Of a stretch of DNA of 58,007 bases, positions 35,304 through 44,744 are shown in pieces; the first letter of the stretch is position 1, and each line of letters opens with the position of its first letter. Location: NCBI GenBank assembly GCA_028706475.1, contig JAQWBI010000009.1:1-58007 (forward strand), in the 5' to 3' direction. The notes under the pieces were generated by a model. The model saw nothing but the letters and a program-made list of their open reading frames with translations, had not been told where the DNA came from and did no database searches. Made by a program: the position numbers and the translations under genes. The DNA is from Candidatus Cloacimonadota bacterium (lineage in GTDB: Bacteria; Cloacimonadota; Cloacimonadia; Cloacimonadales; Cloacimonadaceae).

Positions 35304-37028
35304 ATGAGCACCAGAAAGATTATCATGATCGTAGTAGCAGTATTGATCGTACTGATTGCCCTTTCCTTTTGGACGGGCAAGCAGATTAGTAAAATAAGCC
35401 AGGTAGGCGTTCCAGTCACCCCTGTAGAAGCCGGAAGCTGGTTACACTTGAATCCCGGAGCATACATCCCTGAATACAGCGAGATATTACCCTTCAATAT
35501 CTTTGGTATGAAGGAGATGAACAGTATGCAGGGATTGGTGGCCAAGATTCGTAACGCCAAAAGCGACAAGCGTATAGACGGTATCCTGATCGAGCCCATG
35601 GGCCTACAGGTCTCCTATGCCACTTTGCACGAACTGGAACTGGCAATACAGGACTTCAAGACCAGCGGCAAGCCCGTGGTGGCTTTTGGCGATATGATGA
35701 ACCAGGGAGACTATCTGCTGGCCAGCTTTGCTGACGAGATATACATGGAACCCTCGGCTTCCGCAGGATTGATGCTTACCGGCAGCTCTGCCAACATCAC
35801 TTTCTACAAGGAAGTCTTCGACAAAATCGGCGTGAAGATGCATGTGATCCAAGCCGGTGAGTTCAAAGGTGCTGGAGAGCCCTACAGTCAGACCTCTCTT
35901 TCTGAAGGAACCCGTGCCAATATCGCCGAGGTAATATCAGATCGCTTCAACCTGCTTACAGATGGCATTGCAAAACGTAGAAACATCACAAATGACGATG
36001 TTTTGGCAGTTTATAACAACCGTGAGGACTTCTTTATCTCTGCCGATCAAGCTCTACAGATGAAGCTGATTGACAAAGCTGAACCGCGCCGTGCCCTCAT
36101 CGATAAATACGCAATCGACAAGGACAAGCTGGTAAGCACTTCATCCTATAGTGTGCGCTCTACCGCCAGCAAAAACGCTCTGGTGGCAGTAGTATATCTG
36201 GAAGGTAACATCATGGGCAGCACCGGTTCAATGGGTCAAAGCATCATCTCTCACGCAAAAGTAAGTAAGATTGTAGAGAGCATCGAAGCAGACCCTGCAG
36301 TAAAAGCGGTGGTGGTTAGAGTAAACAGTCCTGGCGGCAGTGCCTTGGAAAGTGAGTATATCTATCAGGAACTCAAGCGCTTGAACGACAAGATTCCCGT
36401 GGTGATATCCATGGGCGGAACAGCGGCGTCCGGAGGTTACTACATCTCCTGTGCTGGTCAATATATCTATGCTGATCCAGGTACCCTGACCGGTTCGATC
36501 GGAGTAATAATGATGCTGCCCGAAGCCACCGAACTCAGCCGTAAAATCGGCGTGCGTTCGCAAACCATCAAATACGGTAAATATGCCGGAGCACTAAACC
36601 CGTTGGAACCCTATCCCGCTGATCTCCTGGCTTCACTCAAACGCGATTCACAGGGCACATACAATGAATTTAAAGACCGCGTGATGAGTGCCAGAAACAT
36701 CAGTCCTGAAAAGATTAACAGCATTGCTGAAGGTAGAGTTTACAGTGCAGAAGACGCTATGGCTTTAAACCTGGTGGATGAGATCGGTTCTTTGGATGCC
36801 GCCATTGCCAAAGCCGCACAACTGGCCGGGCTTCAAGACTATAGTTCCAGGAACTTCCCCCGCAAGAAATCCCTCCTGGAACTGATGAAAGACATTGAAT
36901 TTATGAATATGCAATTGAAGAATCTTCTGAAGCACAGCGAATGGAATCTGGAAGAACTGGCAGAGGCCATAATGGCGAAGATTGAGCTACAGGAATGGCT
37001 ATATCTGATGCCGATCAAGGTCGACTAG
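35304..37028 (+). CDS. sppA: Signal peptide peptidase SppA, long (67K) type
   Basis: Membrane-anchored serine protease that degrades released signal peptides. The 574-residue product has one N-terminal membrane helix (~5-22) and duplicated clp-protease-like domains. The Lys-Ser dyad is visible: Lys188 in the N-terminal half (GEFKGAGEPY) and Ser376 in the C-terminal half (TAASGGYY). ATG 35304 is preceded by AAGGAGG (35292-35298), which overrules the longer frame from 35205. rng begins 1 nt later. Confidence 0.93.
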   Translation: MSTRKIIMIVVAVLIVLIALSFWTGKQISKISQVGVPVTPVEAGSWLHLNPGAYIPEYSEILPFNIFGMKEMNSMQGLVAKIRNAKSDKRIDGILIEPMGLQVSYATLHELELAIQDFKTSGKPVVAFGDMMNQGDYLLASFADEIYMEPSASAGLMLTGSSANITFYKEVFDKIGVKMHVIQAGEFKGAGEPYSQTSLSEGTRANIAEVISDRFNLLTDGIAKRRNITNDDVLAVYNNREDFFISADQALQMKLIDKAEPRRALIDKYAIDKDKLVSTSSYSVRSTASKNALVAVVYLEGNIMGSTGSMGQSIISHAKVSKIVESIEADPAVKAVVVRVNSPGGSALESEYIYQELKRLNDKIPVVISMGGTAASGGYYISCAGQYIYADPGTLTGSIGVIMMLPEATELSRKIGVRSQTIKYGKYAGALNPLEPYPADLLASLKRDSQGTYNEFKDRVMSARNISPEKINSIAEGRVYSAEDAMALNLVDEIGSLDAAIAKAAQLAGLQDYSSRNFPRKKSLLELMKDIEFMNMQLKNLLKHSEWNLEELAEAIMAKIELQEWLYLMPIKVD

Positions 37029-37029
37029 T

Positions 37030-38547
37030 ATGCGTAAAAACAGTGTAAACACAGAAATCATTGTAAATGTGCATCCCTTGGAAAAGCGAGTAGCGATCCT
37101 GGAGGACAACCGACTGGTCGAGCTTTTTATAGAGCGCAAAGACCGCCAAAACCCAGTGGGAAACATCTATAAGGGCATAGTGAAGGATGTCCTGCCGGGC
37201 ATGGGCGCCGCTTTCATCGAGATTGGCCTGGAACGCACGGCATTCCTGCATTACAGCGATATCGTATTGGACTTTCTGGAAATCTATGAGGACGAAAAGC
37301 CCCGTAAACGCCCCAATCCTGCCGATAGCTCTCAGATAGGGAAGTTGTTGAAACCGGGACAAGAGATTGTGGTGCAAGTGCATAAGGGACCTATTGGCTC
37401 CAAAGGCGCTCGACTTACCGGCCAGATTTCCGTCCCCGGAAAGTTCCTCGTTCTATTTCCCAATAAAAACAAGATTGCCATCTCGCGGAAAATTTTCTCA
37501 CAGAGTGAACGCTCCCGCATCCGAAACATTCTTGCCGATGTGAAAGACCCAGCTTACGGATTGATAGTTCGCACTGAAGCAGATGGTGCAGATGAGGACG
37601 ATATCCGTAATGAATACAAGGCTTTGGCCAAGACCTGGCGCCTCATCGAAAAGCAACTGCAATTCGCTAAAGCTCCGGTCTGTGTATTTGAAGAAAACGC
37701 TCTGGAAAACTTCCTGATCCGCGATCTCTTCGGTGAGCACGTTGATCGCCTCGTGATAGATGATAATGGCTTTTACAATAATATCTTACATCAATTGGAG
37801 GATATCTCTGCGGATCTGATCCCGTCTGTGGAGCTTTACAAGGAAGACAGCCCAATATTCGACGCCTGGTCCATAGAAAAGAAGATCGAGACCATTTTCC
37901 ACTCCCGCATATATCTACCCTCTGGCGGCAATATCAAGATCGAGCAGACAGAAGCCCTGGTGGCCATCGACATCAATACAGGCAGTTTCACCGGCAAAAG
38001 CCACTACGATGAAACCGTGCGCAAAACAAATCTGGAAGCCGCTGCCGAAGCTGCCCGGCAAATCCGCCTGCGTGACCTATCCGGGGTTATCGTGATCGAC
38101 TTCATAGACATGACAGACGATAAGTTCAAAGCTGAAGTGCTGGATATATTACGAAAAGGGCTCCGGCGGGATCGCGCCAAAAACAAGGTGTATCCTTTTA
38201 CTGATCTGGGTATGGTGCAAGTGACCCGTAAACGCATGCGCGCCACTATTATGGCAAACTTCTCTGAACCCTGTCCCTTCTGTAACGGCAGTGGTCGCAT
38301 CATCAGCAAAGATGCCGTGACCATGCGTATTTATCGCTGGCTGGTTCGCAGCGAGTACTTCATTCGCAATAAAAACCTGCGCATCATGGTGAATCCCGAG
38401 TTGCTGAATCACATCAAGGTACACAACGAGGAATTCATCAATTATCGGGATCAGATAGATTTTGCCGAAGACAGTGCGATAAGAGTAGATCAATTCAAGG
38501 TTTTCAGCTTACCAGGCATGGAGGATGTAACCTCGAAGTATTCTTGA
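37030..38547 (+). CDS. rng: Ribonuclease G/E family protein
   Basis: Endoribonuclease for rRNA/mRNA processing. The 505-residue product has an N-terminal S1 domain (GNIYKGIVKDVLPGMGAAFIE split over strands) and a catalytic DNase-I-like region with DINTG and IDFIDM. A zinc-link CPFCNGSG follows. It lacks the long acidic C-terminal scaffold of RNase E, so RNase G is the better match. It follows sppA by 1 nt and is followed by a hairpin terminator 33 nt downstream. Confidence 0.93.
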   Translation: MRKNSVNTEIIVNVHPLEKRVAILEDNRLVELFIERKDRQNPVGNIYKGIVKDVLPGMGAAFIEIGLERTAFLHYSDIVLDFLEIYEDEKPRKRPNPADSSQIGKLLKPGQEIVVQVHKGPIGSKGARLTGQISVPGKFLVLFPNKNKIAISRKIFSQSERSRIRNILADVKDPAYGLIVRTEADGADEDDIRNEYKALAKTWRLIEKQLQFAKAPVCVFEENALENFLIRDLFGEHVDRLVIDDNGFYNNILHQLEDISADLIPSVELYKEDSPIFDAWSIEKKIETIFHSRIYLPSGGNIKIEQTEALVAIDINTGSFTGKSHYDETVRKTNLEAAAEAARQIRLRDLSGVIVIDFIDMTDDKFKAEVLDILRKGLRRDRAKNKVYPFTDLGMVQVTRKRMRATIMANFSEPCPFCNGSGRIISKDAVTMRIYRWLVRSEYFIRNKNLRIMVNPELLNHIKVHNEEFINYRDQIDFAEDSAIRVDQFKVFSLPGMEDVTSKYS

Positions 38548-38580
38548 TACTGTTTCAAAAACCCAATTTGGTTACAATTC

Positions 38581-38607
38581 AGGCGGATACTCATCCGCCT
38601 GTTTAGT
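38581..38607 (+). terminator. Terminator after RNase G
   Basis: AGGCGGAT (38581-38588) pairs perfectly with ATCCGCCT (38593-38600) over a 4-nt loop, followed by GTTTAGT. It ends the purH-sppA-rng direction of transcription. Confidence 0.65.
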
Positions 38608-38640
38608 TGTGGAACGGTGAATACTAGTCCAATACGCGGT

Positions 38641-38697
38641 TGAACTCGGATAATGCTATTGGAGTGCAATTGACCTTATGTATATTAATGTATACCT
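38641..38697 (+). repeat. Dispersed box repeat, copy with extended arm
   Basis: TGAACTCGGATAATGCTATT followed by GGAGTGCAATTGACC and TTATGTATATTAATGTATACC aligns with 14888-14938 over about 50 bp. It is followed 58 bp later by palindromic repeat copy C, the same order as at 21021 and 21335. Confidence 0.6.
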
Positions 38698-38754
38698 CAG
38701 AGGTCACTGTGTACGGTTCTTCCCACCTTCAACCTCTCTGTTTCATCGGGATAT

Positions 38755-38818
38755 GAAGCAGTTATAATCGGGTTATCATCGAGTGACCACTGCATTATAA
38801 CGGCTTGATATCAGCTTC
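38755..38818 (+). repeat. 64-bp imperfect palindromic repeat, copy C
   Basis: Arms GAAGCAGTTATAATCGGG and CGGCTTGATATCAGCTTC flank TTATCATCGAGTGACCACTG. The centre is identical to copy A over about 20 bp. It lies between two converging gene ends, where an RNA hairpin could act as a terminator or 3'-end stabiliser. Confidence 0.75.
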
Positions 38819-38884
38819 GGCACAGGGTTATCTTCAGGGGATCTTTCCAGTGGCGAAGCTGAGAGATGAGTTGGTTAAAGGAAA

Positions 38885-39700
38885 CTAAGGTAGGAGGGAA
38901 GGCGACACATTTGCCACATATTCGTTGATAACATCGAAATCCCGAGCAAACTCCGCTCCGGTAAAACCCGTGATGTCATCGTAACTTACCTGTCTGAGAT
39001 ATTCTTGCAAATAATGGCGGGATAGGGGAAGATAAGTCCAATGCCAGGGTTCATAGCTATAGCCACCTTCTCGATCAGAGCTGTAAACTATATTAAATCC
39101 ATAGCTTGTGGCGTTGTTTTGTAGCCATTGTAAGTTTCGTTTGCCAATGGGACTATCCCAAAAAGAGAGCTCAACTGAGCAGAAATCTACATCTGTGCCC
39201 CAGTGATGGCGGGATGTGGTAGGCATGGATGAACTTTTGAGGATCTCTGTGATGATACTTCGTTTGCGATCCTCATCCAAGCTCTCAAAGTGTTGTCCAC
39301 CATGCAGTTTGATCTTTCGTTCCCAGATAGTCTTTTGGAGATCGAAACTCCAGGTAGCGGAGACCAGATTTAAAAAGATATCGTCCCTTGCGGCAGCAGC
39401 AACCAACGAATCCAGCGCTGCCTTTGTGCGTTTATGCAGATACATTCCGGGATAATAGTTGTAACTGTGGATGAGCTCAAAATCGGTATTCTCCGCGGGT
39501 TTGAACCTGCCCATAAGCAGTGATTTTGAGACTGGTTCCACAGCAGGTGCCGGGCTGGAAATCGGGACATCTTCTACTTCTGTGGGAACCATGCCGCTTG
39601 TTCCGGCCAAGCAGGGCAAAATTATTATTGCCAAAAGGATTAGAAGCCTTTGTCTTTGTTCTGAGATGCGCTTAGGCTTCGTCCTCATCATCGACATCAT
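38885..39700 (-). CDS. VanY-like D-alanyl-D-alanine carboxypeptidase
   Basis: LAS-family zinc peptidase, likely trimming peptidoglycan stem peptides in the periplasm. The zinc site is clear: SRHHWGTDVD (His and Asp) and EPWHW (final His). A signal-anchor (LLILLAIIILPCLAG) and a Pro/Ser-rich linker precede the domain. About 271 residues. The start is uncertain: a TTG at 39706 and ATGs at 39700, 39697 and 39691 are in frame, all overlapping the end of rmuC. I give the first ATG. Confidence 0.85.
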   Translation of the reverse strand: MMSMMRTKPKRISEQRQRLLILLAIIILPCLAGTSGMVPTEVEDVPISSPAPAVEPVSKSLLMGRFKPAENTDFELIHSYNYYPGMYLHKRTKAALDSLVAAAARDDIFLNLVSATWSFDLQKTIWERKIKLHGGQHFESLDEDRKRSIITEILKSSSMPTTSRHHWGTDVDFCSVELSFWDSPIGKRNLQWLQNNATSYGFNIVYSSDREGGYSYEPWHWTYLPLSRHYLQEYLRQVSYDDITGFTGAEFARDFDVINEYVANVSPSLLP

Positions 39701-41063
39701 ATACAAGCTCGCTCAAAGCTGGCTTGCTGCTTTCGGGCAATTCTTCCACGTTGCGCAGTTTCTTCACGATCTGGCGGCTGCGATGGCTGGCGTTATCCAG
39801 TTCACGACCGGCTTCATCGATCTTTTTGCGGGTTTTATCCAAGACCTCTCCAAAGAGCCCAAATTGCTTTTTGACCTCTGCCAGGGTCTTCCACACTTCG
39901 CTGCTTTTCTTTTGGATGGCCAGGGTTTTGAAGCCCACTTGCAGACTGTTCAGCAGAGCGGAAATGGTGGTGGGACCGCAAAGTATCACAGAGTAATCCC
40001 GCATAATCAGTTCGAAGAGACCGGGGATGCGCAGGACTTCGGCATATAGACTCTCGAAAGGTAAGAAAAGTAGGGCAAAATCTGTAGTGACCGGGGGATT
40101 GATGTATTTGTCCCGGATGTCTTTAGCACTGCTTTTAATGCGATTGACAACCGCTTTTTGATAGATGCTGATGCTGTCCACATTTCCGCTTTCATATGCA
40201 TCCACCAGCTTATGATAATCTTCGATTGGAAACTTGGCGTCGATGGGCAGATACACTCTGCTGTTATCGTCGTCTCTGCCGGGTAGGGCAATGGCAAATT
40301 CTACCATAGCATCACTGCGTTTATTGGGTTTGTAGTTCTTTTCATACTGCCCGGTAGTGAGGATATCTTCCAGGATGTTTTCCAGTTGCAATTCGCCCAA
40401 TACACCGCGGGTTTTCACTCCGATCAGAGCTTTCTTCAAGTCCCCCACGCCGGTGGCAAGATTGCGCATTTCCCCCAAGCCTTTATGAACGGCTTCCAGC
40501 TGTTTGCTTACTTGGTTAAAGGATTCTCCCAAGCGCTTTTCCAGCGATGCGTGCAGCTTTTCATCCACGGTCTTGCGCATCTCCTCCAGCTTGTTCTCAT
40601 TACCGTTGCGGATCATCTCCAGACGGTCTTCTACGCTCTTTTTGAGCTTTTCGGATTGTTCACTACTCAGGTTGCTGAGATCACCGAACTTTTTGCTCAA
40701 GCTTTCGGTGAGATTATCCAGGGATTTCCCAAGTTCGGCGCGGTTTTTGGCGGAATCTTCATTCATCAGTTTGCTCAAGGCGGAAAGGCTCGTACTCAGT
40801 TCTGTGCGGGAATCTCCGGCGATTTTCAATTGGCTGTCGCTGAAGTTTTTGATCTGGGAAGCAAGCTCGAGGCGATTGTCTGTATTCAGCTTTAGAAGGT
40901 CTTGCCTGAGGCTGTGGCTTTCGTCTTTCAAGGTGCGGGAAAGCATCTCCAGTTCTGCCTTTAGAAGCGTAAGTTCTTGCTTCTGATCCTGGGGTAGGCG
41001 TCGGAGTATGATTGTCATTAGGATTATGCTGATGGCCAATAGACCTATTATAATGTATTCCAT
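39672..41063 (-). CDS. rmuC: DNA recombination protein RmuC family
   Basis: RmuC-family protein, nuclease-fold, associated with limiting inversions at short inverted repeats in E. coli. The product has 463 residues: an N-terminal membrane helix (EYIIIGLLAISIILMTIIL), ~170 residues of coiled coil and the conserved RmuC domain with GVLGELQLENILED and YLPIDAKFPIEDY. ATG 41063 has GGGAG eight nt upstream. The end overlaps the VanY-like gene. The inverted-repeat elements in this window make its presence notable, though no link is shown. Confidence 0.92.
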   Translation of the reverse strand: MEYIIIGLLAISIILMTIILRRLPQDQKQELTLLKAELEMLSRTLKDESHSLRQDLLKLNTDNRLELASQIKNFSDSQLKIAGDSRTELSTSLSALSKLMNEDSAKNRAELGKSLDNLTESLSKKFGDLSNLSSEQSEKLKKSVEDRLEMIRNGNENKLEEMRKTVDEKLHASLEKRLGESFNQVSKQLEAVHKGLGEMRNLATGVGDLKKALIGVKTRGVLGELQLENILEDILTTGQYEKNYKPNKRSDAMVEFAIALPGRDDDNSRVYLPIDAKFPIEDYHKLVDAYESGNVDSISIYQKAVVNRIKSSAKDIRDKYINPPVTTDFALLFLPFESLYAEVLRIPGLFELIMRDYSVILCGPTTISALLNSLQVGFKTLAIQKKSSEVWKTLAEVKKQFGLFGEVLDKTRKKIDEAGRELDNASHRSRQIVKKLRNVEELPESSKPALSELVYDVDDEDEA

Positions 41064-41091
41064 ATCATTTGCTCCCAAATAGTTGGGACTA

Positions 41092-41161
41092 TGCCCGTGG
41101 AATGTGGGATTCCACGGGCTGCCCCATAGCTGCCGGCACTCATAAGTCTGTAGGGTGCCGG
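41092..41161 (-). terminator. Hairpins between glyA and rmuC
   Basis: Two stems lie in the 110-bp gap. CCGGCAC (41133-41139) pairs with GTGCCGG (41155-41161). GCCCGTGGAA (41093-41102) pairs perfectly with TTCCACGGGC (41110-41119). Neither has a T-run on the minus strand, so they may be attenuators or 3'-end structures and not efficient terminators. Confidence 0.4.
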
Positions 41162-41173
41162 TGAATAGAGTGT

Positions 41174-42472
41174 TTATGCGTTCAGTTCAGGATAGAGCGG
41201 GAATCTGGCTGTAAGTGTGCGTACTTCCGCTTTGATCTTGGCCAGTTCTTCTTCGTTTTCGAAATTGTCGCGGACTCTGCGGATGAGGGCGGCGATGGTC
41301 TTCATCTCGTTTTCGCCCATACCGCGAGTGGTTACGGAAGGTGTACCCAAGCGGATACCGGATGCCACAAAGGGGCTGCGGGTATCGAAGGGGACTGTGT
41401 TCTTGTTGGCAGTGATTCCTGCCAGATCCAAGGCTTCTTCCATCTTTTTCCCGCTGGGACCGCCCTTTTCTTCTGGGCCTAGATCAATCAGCATCAGGTG
41501 AGTGTCGGTGCCGCCGGAGACGAGGTCAAAGCCTTCTGCCTTCAGAGCACTAGCCAAAGCTGTGGCATTGTCCACCACCTTTTTCATGTAGGATTTGAAG
41601 TCTGGGCTCAGCGCTTCACCAAAGGCTACGGCTTTTGCGGCTATAGCGTGCATCAGAGGGCCACCCTGGATGCCGGGGAACACCTTACCGTCGATCTCTT
41701 TGGCATATTCTTCTTTACAGAGGATGAGGCCGGCACGTGGACCGCGCAGGGTTTTGTGGGTTGTGGAAGTTACAACGTCGGCATATGGGACGGGATTTTC
41801 ATGCAGACCGGCAGCCACTAATCCGGCGATGTGAGCCATATCTACCATGAATTTGGCTCCTACCATGTCAGCGATTTGGCGGAAGCGGGCAAAATCGATC
41901 TTGCGGGGGTATGCTGAAGCTCCGGTAAGGATCATCTTTGGTTTGTGTTCCCTAGCCAGGCGTTCGATTTCTTCATAGTCGAACTGTTGGGTATCTTTGT
42001 TCACATTGTAATGGATCACGTTGTAAAGCTGACCGCTGAAGGATAGCGGGTGGCCATGAGTGAGATGGCCACCGTGAGCCAGTTCCAGAGCCAGAACTGT
42101 ATCACCGGGCTGAACCAGAGCGAAATACGCGGCCATATTGGCTTGCGAACCGCTGTGGGGTTGCACGTTAGCATGTTCGGCACCAAAGAGTTGTTTGGCG
42201 CGTTCGATGGCCAGGCGCTCAACTTCATCGATGAATTCGCAACCGCCATAGTAACGTCCGTATAGACTATAGTTTACTTTGCCGGTCTTTTTGCTCCAGC
42301 GGTAGGGGTATCCCTCGGCATACTTGTTTGTAAGAATACTGCCTTGGGCTTCCATAACTGCTAGTGAGGTAAAGTTTTCGCTGGCAATCAGCTCCAGATT
42401 ATCCTGTTGCCGGCACAGCTCTTTGGAGATAGCGGCAAATACTTCGGGATCCTGTTTTTGGATGTGTTTCAC
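41174..42472 (-). CDS. glyA: Serine hydroxymethyltransferase
   Basis: PLP enzyme interconverting serine and glycine with tetrahydrofolate. The 432-residue product has [25 protein letters not shown], the substrate-binding HSGSQAN, and the Schiff-base lysine in [21 protein letters not shown] differs from the usual YPGKRYYGGCE order, but [11 protein letters not shown] follows ~12 residues later, so a short insertion lies between. It overlaps rpiB by 4 nt, consistent with one operon from the ptb genes. Confidence 0.96.
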   Translation of the reverse strand: MKHIQKQDPEVFAAISKELCRQQDNLELIASENFTSLAVMEAQGSILTNKYAEGYPYRWSKKTGKVNYSLYGRYYGGCEFIDEVERLAIERAKQLFGAEHANVQPHSGSQANMAAYFALVQPGDTVLALELAHGGHLTHGHPLSFSGQLYNVIHYNVNKDTQQFDYEEIERLAREHKPKMILTGASAYPRKIDFARFRQIADMVGAKFMVDMAHIAGLVAAGLHENPVPYADVVTSTTHKTLRGPRAGLILCKEEYAKEIDGKVFPGIQGGPLMHAIAAKAVAFGEALSPDFKSYMKKVVDNATALASALKAEGFDLVSGGTDTHLMLIDLGPEEKGGPSGKKMEEALDLAGITANKNTVPFDTRSPFVASGIRLGTPSVTTRGMGENEMKTIAALIRRVRDNFENEEELAKIKAEVRTLTARFPLYPELNA

Positions 42473-42903
42473 TTCCTTTCTCCTTGATGTATTTTATTTA
42501 TTCTGTTTTCGTGTCTGCCCCCGGAATAGGGAGTTTCTAACCAAGTTTGTACAATCTCGATGGCGTAAGCAGTGGCGGTGAAACGTCCTGCCAAAACCAA
42601 TACATTGGCATTGTTGTGCATACGGGAAAGCCTTGCTACATCTGTGATAGAGCATAGAGCTGCCCGTATACCGGGTACTTTGTTTGCAGTGATGCTCATA
42701 CCGATTCCGCTGCCACAGATCAGGATGCCCATCTCGCACTCGCCGGAAGCAACCGCTTTAGCCGCGGGGTAGCCGGTATCGGGGTAATCCATGCTGTCTG
42801 TACTGTGAGTACCAAAATCGATAAACTCGTGTTGCTGGAAGGCCAGTTTTATCTCTTCTTTCAAAGAGAATCCGGCATGATCGGCGGCTATTGCCAGTTT
42901 CAT
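42469..42903 (-). CDS. rpiB: Ribose 5-phosphate isomerase B
   Basis: Interconverts ribulose- and ribose-5-phosphate. The 144-residue product has ADHAG near the start, the catalytic Cys63 in [14 protein letters not shown], and the C-terminal [11 protein letters not shown] motif. The start at ATG 42903 with GGAGGAACG immediately upstream is preferred over a longer frame. It overlaps both the upstream ptb-like gene and glyA by 4 nt. Confidence 0.95.
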   Translation of the reverse strand: MKLAIAADHAGFSLKEEIKLAFQQHEFIDFGTHSTDSMDYPDTGYPAAKAVASGECEMGILICGSGIGMSITANKVPGIRAALCSITDVARLSRMHNNANVLVLAGRFTATAYAIEIVQTWLETPYSGGRHENRINKIHQGERK

Positions 42904-43808
42904 CGTTCCTCCGCCATCAGACAACTGAGGGCTATGCAATAGTATTTGGAGTTTTCGCTCTCACTGCGGCTCATCACCACTACGGGCTTTGTGGTTCCCT
43001 GGATCAATCCGGCGAGTTCACCTTCGGCAAAGAGCATCAAACCCTTGTAGAAGGCGTTGGCTGTCTCCAGATTGGGGAAGATCAGGATGTCGGCATCGCC
43101 GTCGACGAGGCTTTGTACGCCCTTGATCTCTCCGGCTGCAGGATCGCAGGCCAAAAAAACGTCCATGGGGCCATCGATAACGCATCCTTTGATCTGTCCG
43201 CGTTCTGCCATCTTGCAGATCAAGGCGTAGTCAATCGTATTCGGCATGGAGGCAGAGACCTTTTCCGTGGCGGTGATCAGGGCAACTTTAGGACATTCTA
43301 TGCCCAAAGTATGCGCCATCTTCACACTGTAATTTACCATGGCAATCTTTTGATCAAGATCCGGACACGGCAAAACGGCAGTATCAGAGATCAGGAGCAG
43401 TTTGTGGTATTTGGGCAGCTCCAGAGCGCAAGTGTAGCTCATTATAGCTTTTGGTGGTAGCAAGCCGCGTTCTTTGGAAAGCACTTCGCGTAGGAAATTG
43501 TCTGTGCCTACCAGGCCTTTCATCAAGACATCCGCAGCTCCGGTCTTCACCATGCGAACGGCTTCACGGGTCGCCAAATCCATTTCCGGCAAGTCTATGA
43601 TACTATAAGCATCCGCTTTGATGGAGAAGGGGTTCAAAAGCTCTGTGATGCGGGCTTTACTGCCGATCAAAATGGGGTATACAAAGCCTTCGGAAGCCGC
43701 TCTGCAGATGGCGCCGATGGTATTGGCGTCTTCAGCCATGGCCACGGCAATCCGTACTTTTTGGGACAGAGATTGTGCCTTTGCAGCTATTTCGTTCAGG
43801 GATTTCAT
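42900..43808 (-). CDS. Phosphate butyryl/acetyltransferase family protein, second copy
   Basis: Member of the PTA/PTB family that transfers acyl groups between CoA and phosphate. The 302-residue product has KTGAADVLMKGLVGTDNFLR and a C-terminal MSRSESENSKYYCIALS, matching Ptb more than Pta. It overlaps rpiB and the first ptb-like gene by 4 nt. No acyl kinase (buk/ackA) is adjacent. Identity to the neighbour is moderate, so the duplication is old. Confidence 0.85.
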   Translation of the reverse strand: MKSLNEIAAKAQSLSQKVRIAVAMAEDANTIGAICRAASEGFVYPILIGSKARITELLNPFSIKADAYSIIDLPEMDLATREAVRMVKTGAADVLMKGLVGTDNFLREVLSKERGLLPPKAIMSYTCALELPKYHKLLLISDTAVLPCPDLDQKIAMVNYSVKMAHTLGIECPKVALITATEKVSASMPNTIDYALICKMAERGQIKGCVIDGPMDVFLACDPAAGEIKGVQSLVDGDADILIFPNLETANAFYKGLMLFAEGELAGLIQGTTKPVVVMSRSESENSKYYCIALSCLMAEER

Positions 43809-44716
43809 GAGCTGTATGCCAGCATCGCCGCCAGGGCAATGGAATATAGTTTGCTGCGCTCGCTATCGCCGCGGGATGTGAGCACGCAGGGGACTCTGGC
43901 GCCCATCACTACGGCGCAAAGCTCGCTCTTCAGCAGCTTTACCACGGTCTTGTAGAAGGCGTTTCCAGACTCTATGTTTGGGAAAAGAATGCAATCCGCA
44001 TCTCCGCAGACATCACTCTTCATGCCTTTTATTTGTGCGCTTTCTTTGTCGATGATCAAGTCCATACCCAAAGGGCCTTCGATGGTTGCGCCTTTGATCT
44101 GGCCACGTTGCGCCATCTTCGAGATGATGGCTGCATCAGCACAGGAAGGGATCTTCGGCAAGGTCTGTTCACTGGCCGCCAAAAGCCCTACTTTGGGATT
44201 GTCTATACCCAGAAAGTGAGCGGTTCTGATCAGGTAATTAGTAATGGTGACTTTCTGTGCCAGATCGGGCAGGGGGATGATCGCCACATCACCGAAAATG
44301 AGCAGTTTATGATAGTTTCTGGGCTCAGCAACAGTCACGTGGGAAAGGATTGAGCCCGGATCCATTAGTCCCTTTTCTTTATCCAGGATGGCCCGCATAT
44401 AGCGGTCTGTAGAGAGCAGCCCCTTCATCAGGAAATCACCCTCACCTTTGTTGATTAAATCCACTGCTAAAGCGGTTGCGGCAAGATCGTTGTCGCTATG
44501 CACGATCTTGATGGTGCCGGCATCGATGCCGTGTTCATTGCATACTGCCTTGATCTTTGCCTCATCACCCACCAGGGTGCCTTCGATGATGCCCATTTTT
44601 ACTGCTTCAGAAACAGCCATAATAGTGTGAGTGTCTATTGCCCATGCTGCAACAAGACGTTGTTTAGTACGAGTTCCCAGAATGTCAAACATCTGGTCCA
44701 GTTTACGAATTTCCAT
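43805..44716 (-). CDS. Phosphate butyryl/acetyltransferase family protein, first copy
   Basis: The 303-residue product aligns along its full length with the next gene: GEGDFLMKGLLSTDRYMR, LAQKVTITNYLIRTAHFLGI and LTSRGDSERSKLYSIALA. Its likely reaction is acyl-CoA + phosphate to acyl-phosphate. It heads a minus-strand cluster ptb-ptb-rpiB-glyA with 4-nt overlaps at each junction. Acyl preference (butyryl, isobutyryl or 2-methylbutyryl from amino acids) cannot be read from the sequence. Confidence 0.85.
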   Translation of the reverse strand: MEIRKLDQMFDILGTRTKQRLVAAWAIDTHTIMAVSEAVKMGIIEGTLVGDEAKIKAVCNEHGIDAGTIKIVHSDNDLAATALAVDLINKGEGDFLMKGLLSTDRYMRAILDKEKGLMDPGSILSHVTVAEPRNYHKLLIFGDVAIIPLPDLAQKVTITNYLIRTAHFLGIDNPKVGLLAASEQTLPKIPSCADAAIISKMAQRGQIKGATIEGPLGMDLIIDKESAQIKGMKSDVCGDADCILFPNIESGNAFYKTVVKLLKSELCAVVMGARVPCVLTSRGDSERSKLYSIALAAMLAYSS

Positions 44717-44744
44717 CGTTACTCCATTTATTAGTTATGCTTAC

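Noticed and set aside
35056-35307. 83-codon frame covering the tRNA-Ser gene
   Set aside because: The interval is fully explained by the tRNA and the leader of sppA; no conserved protein.
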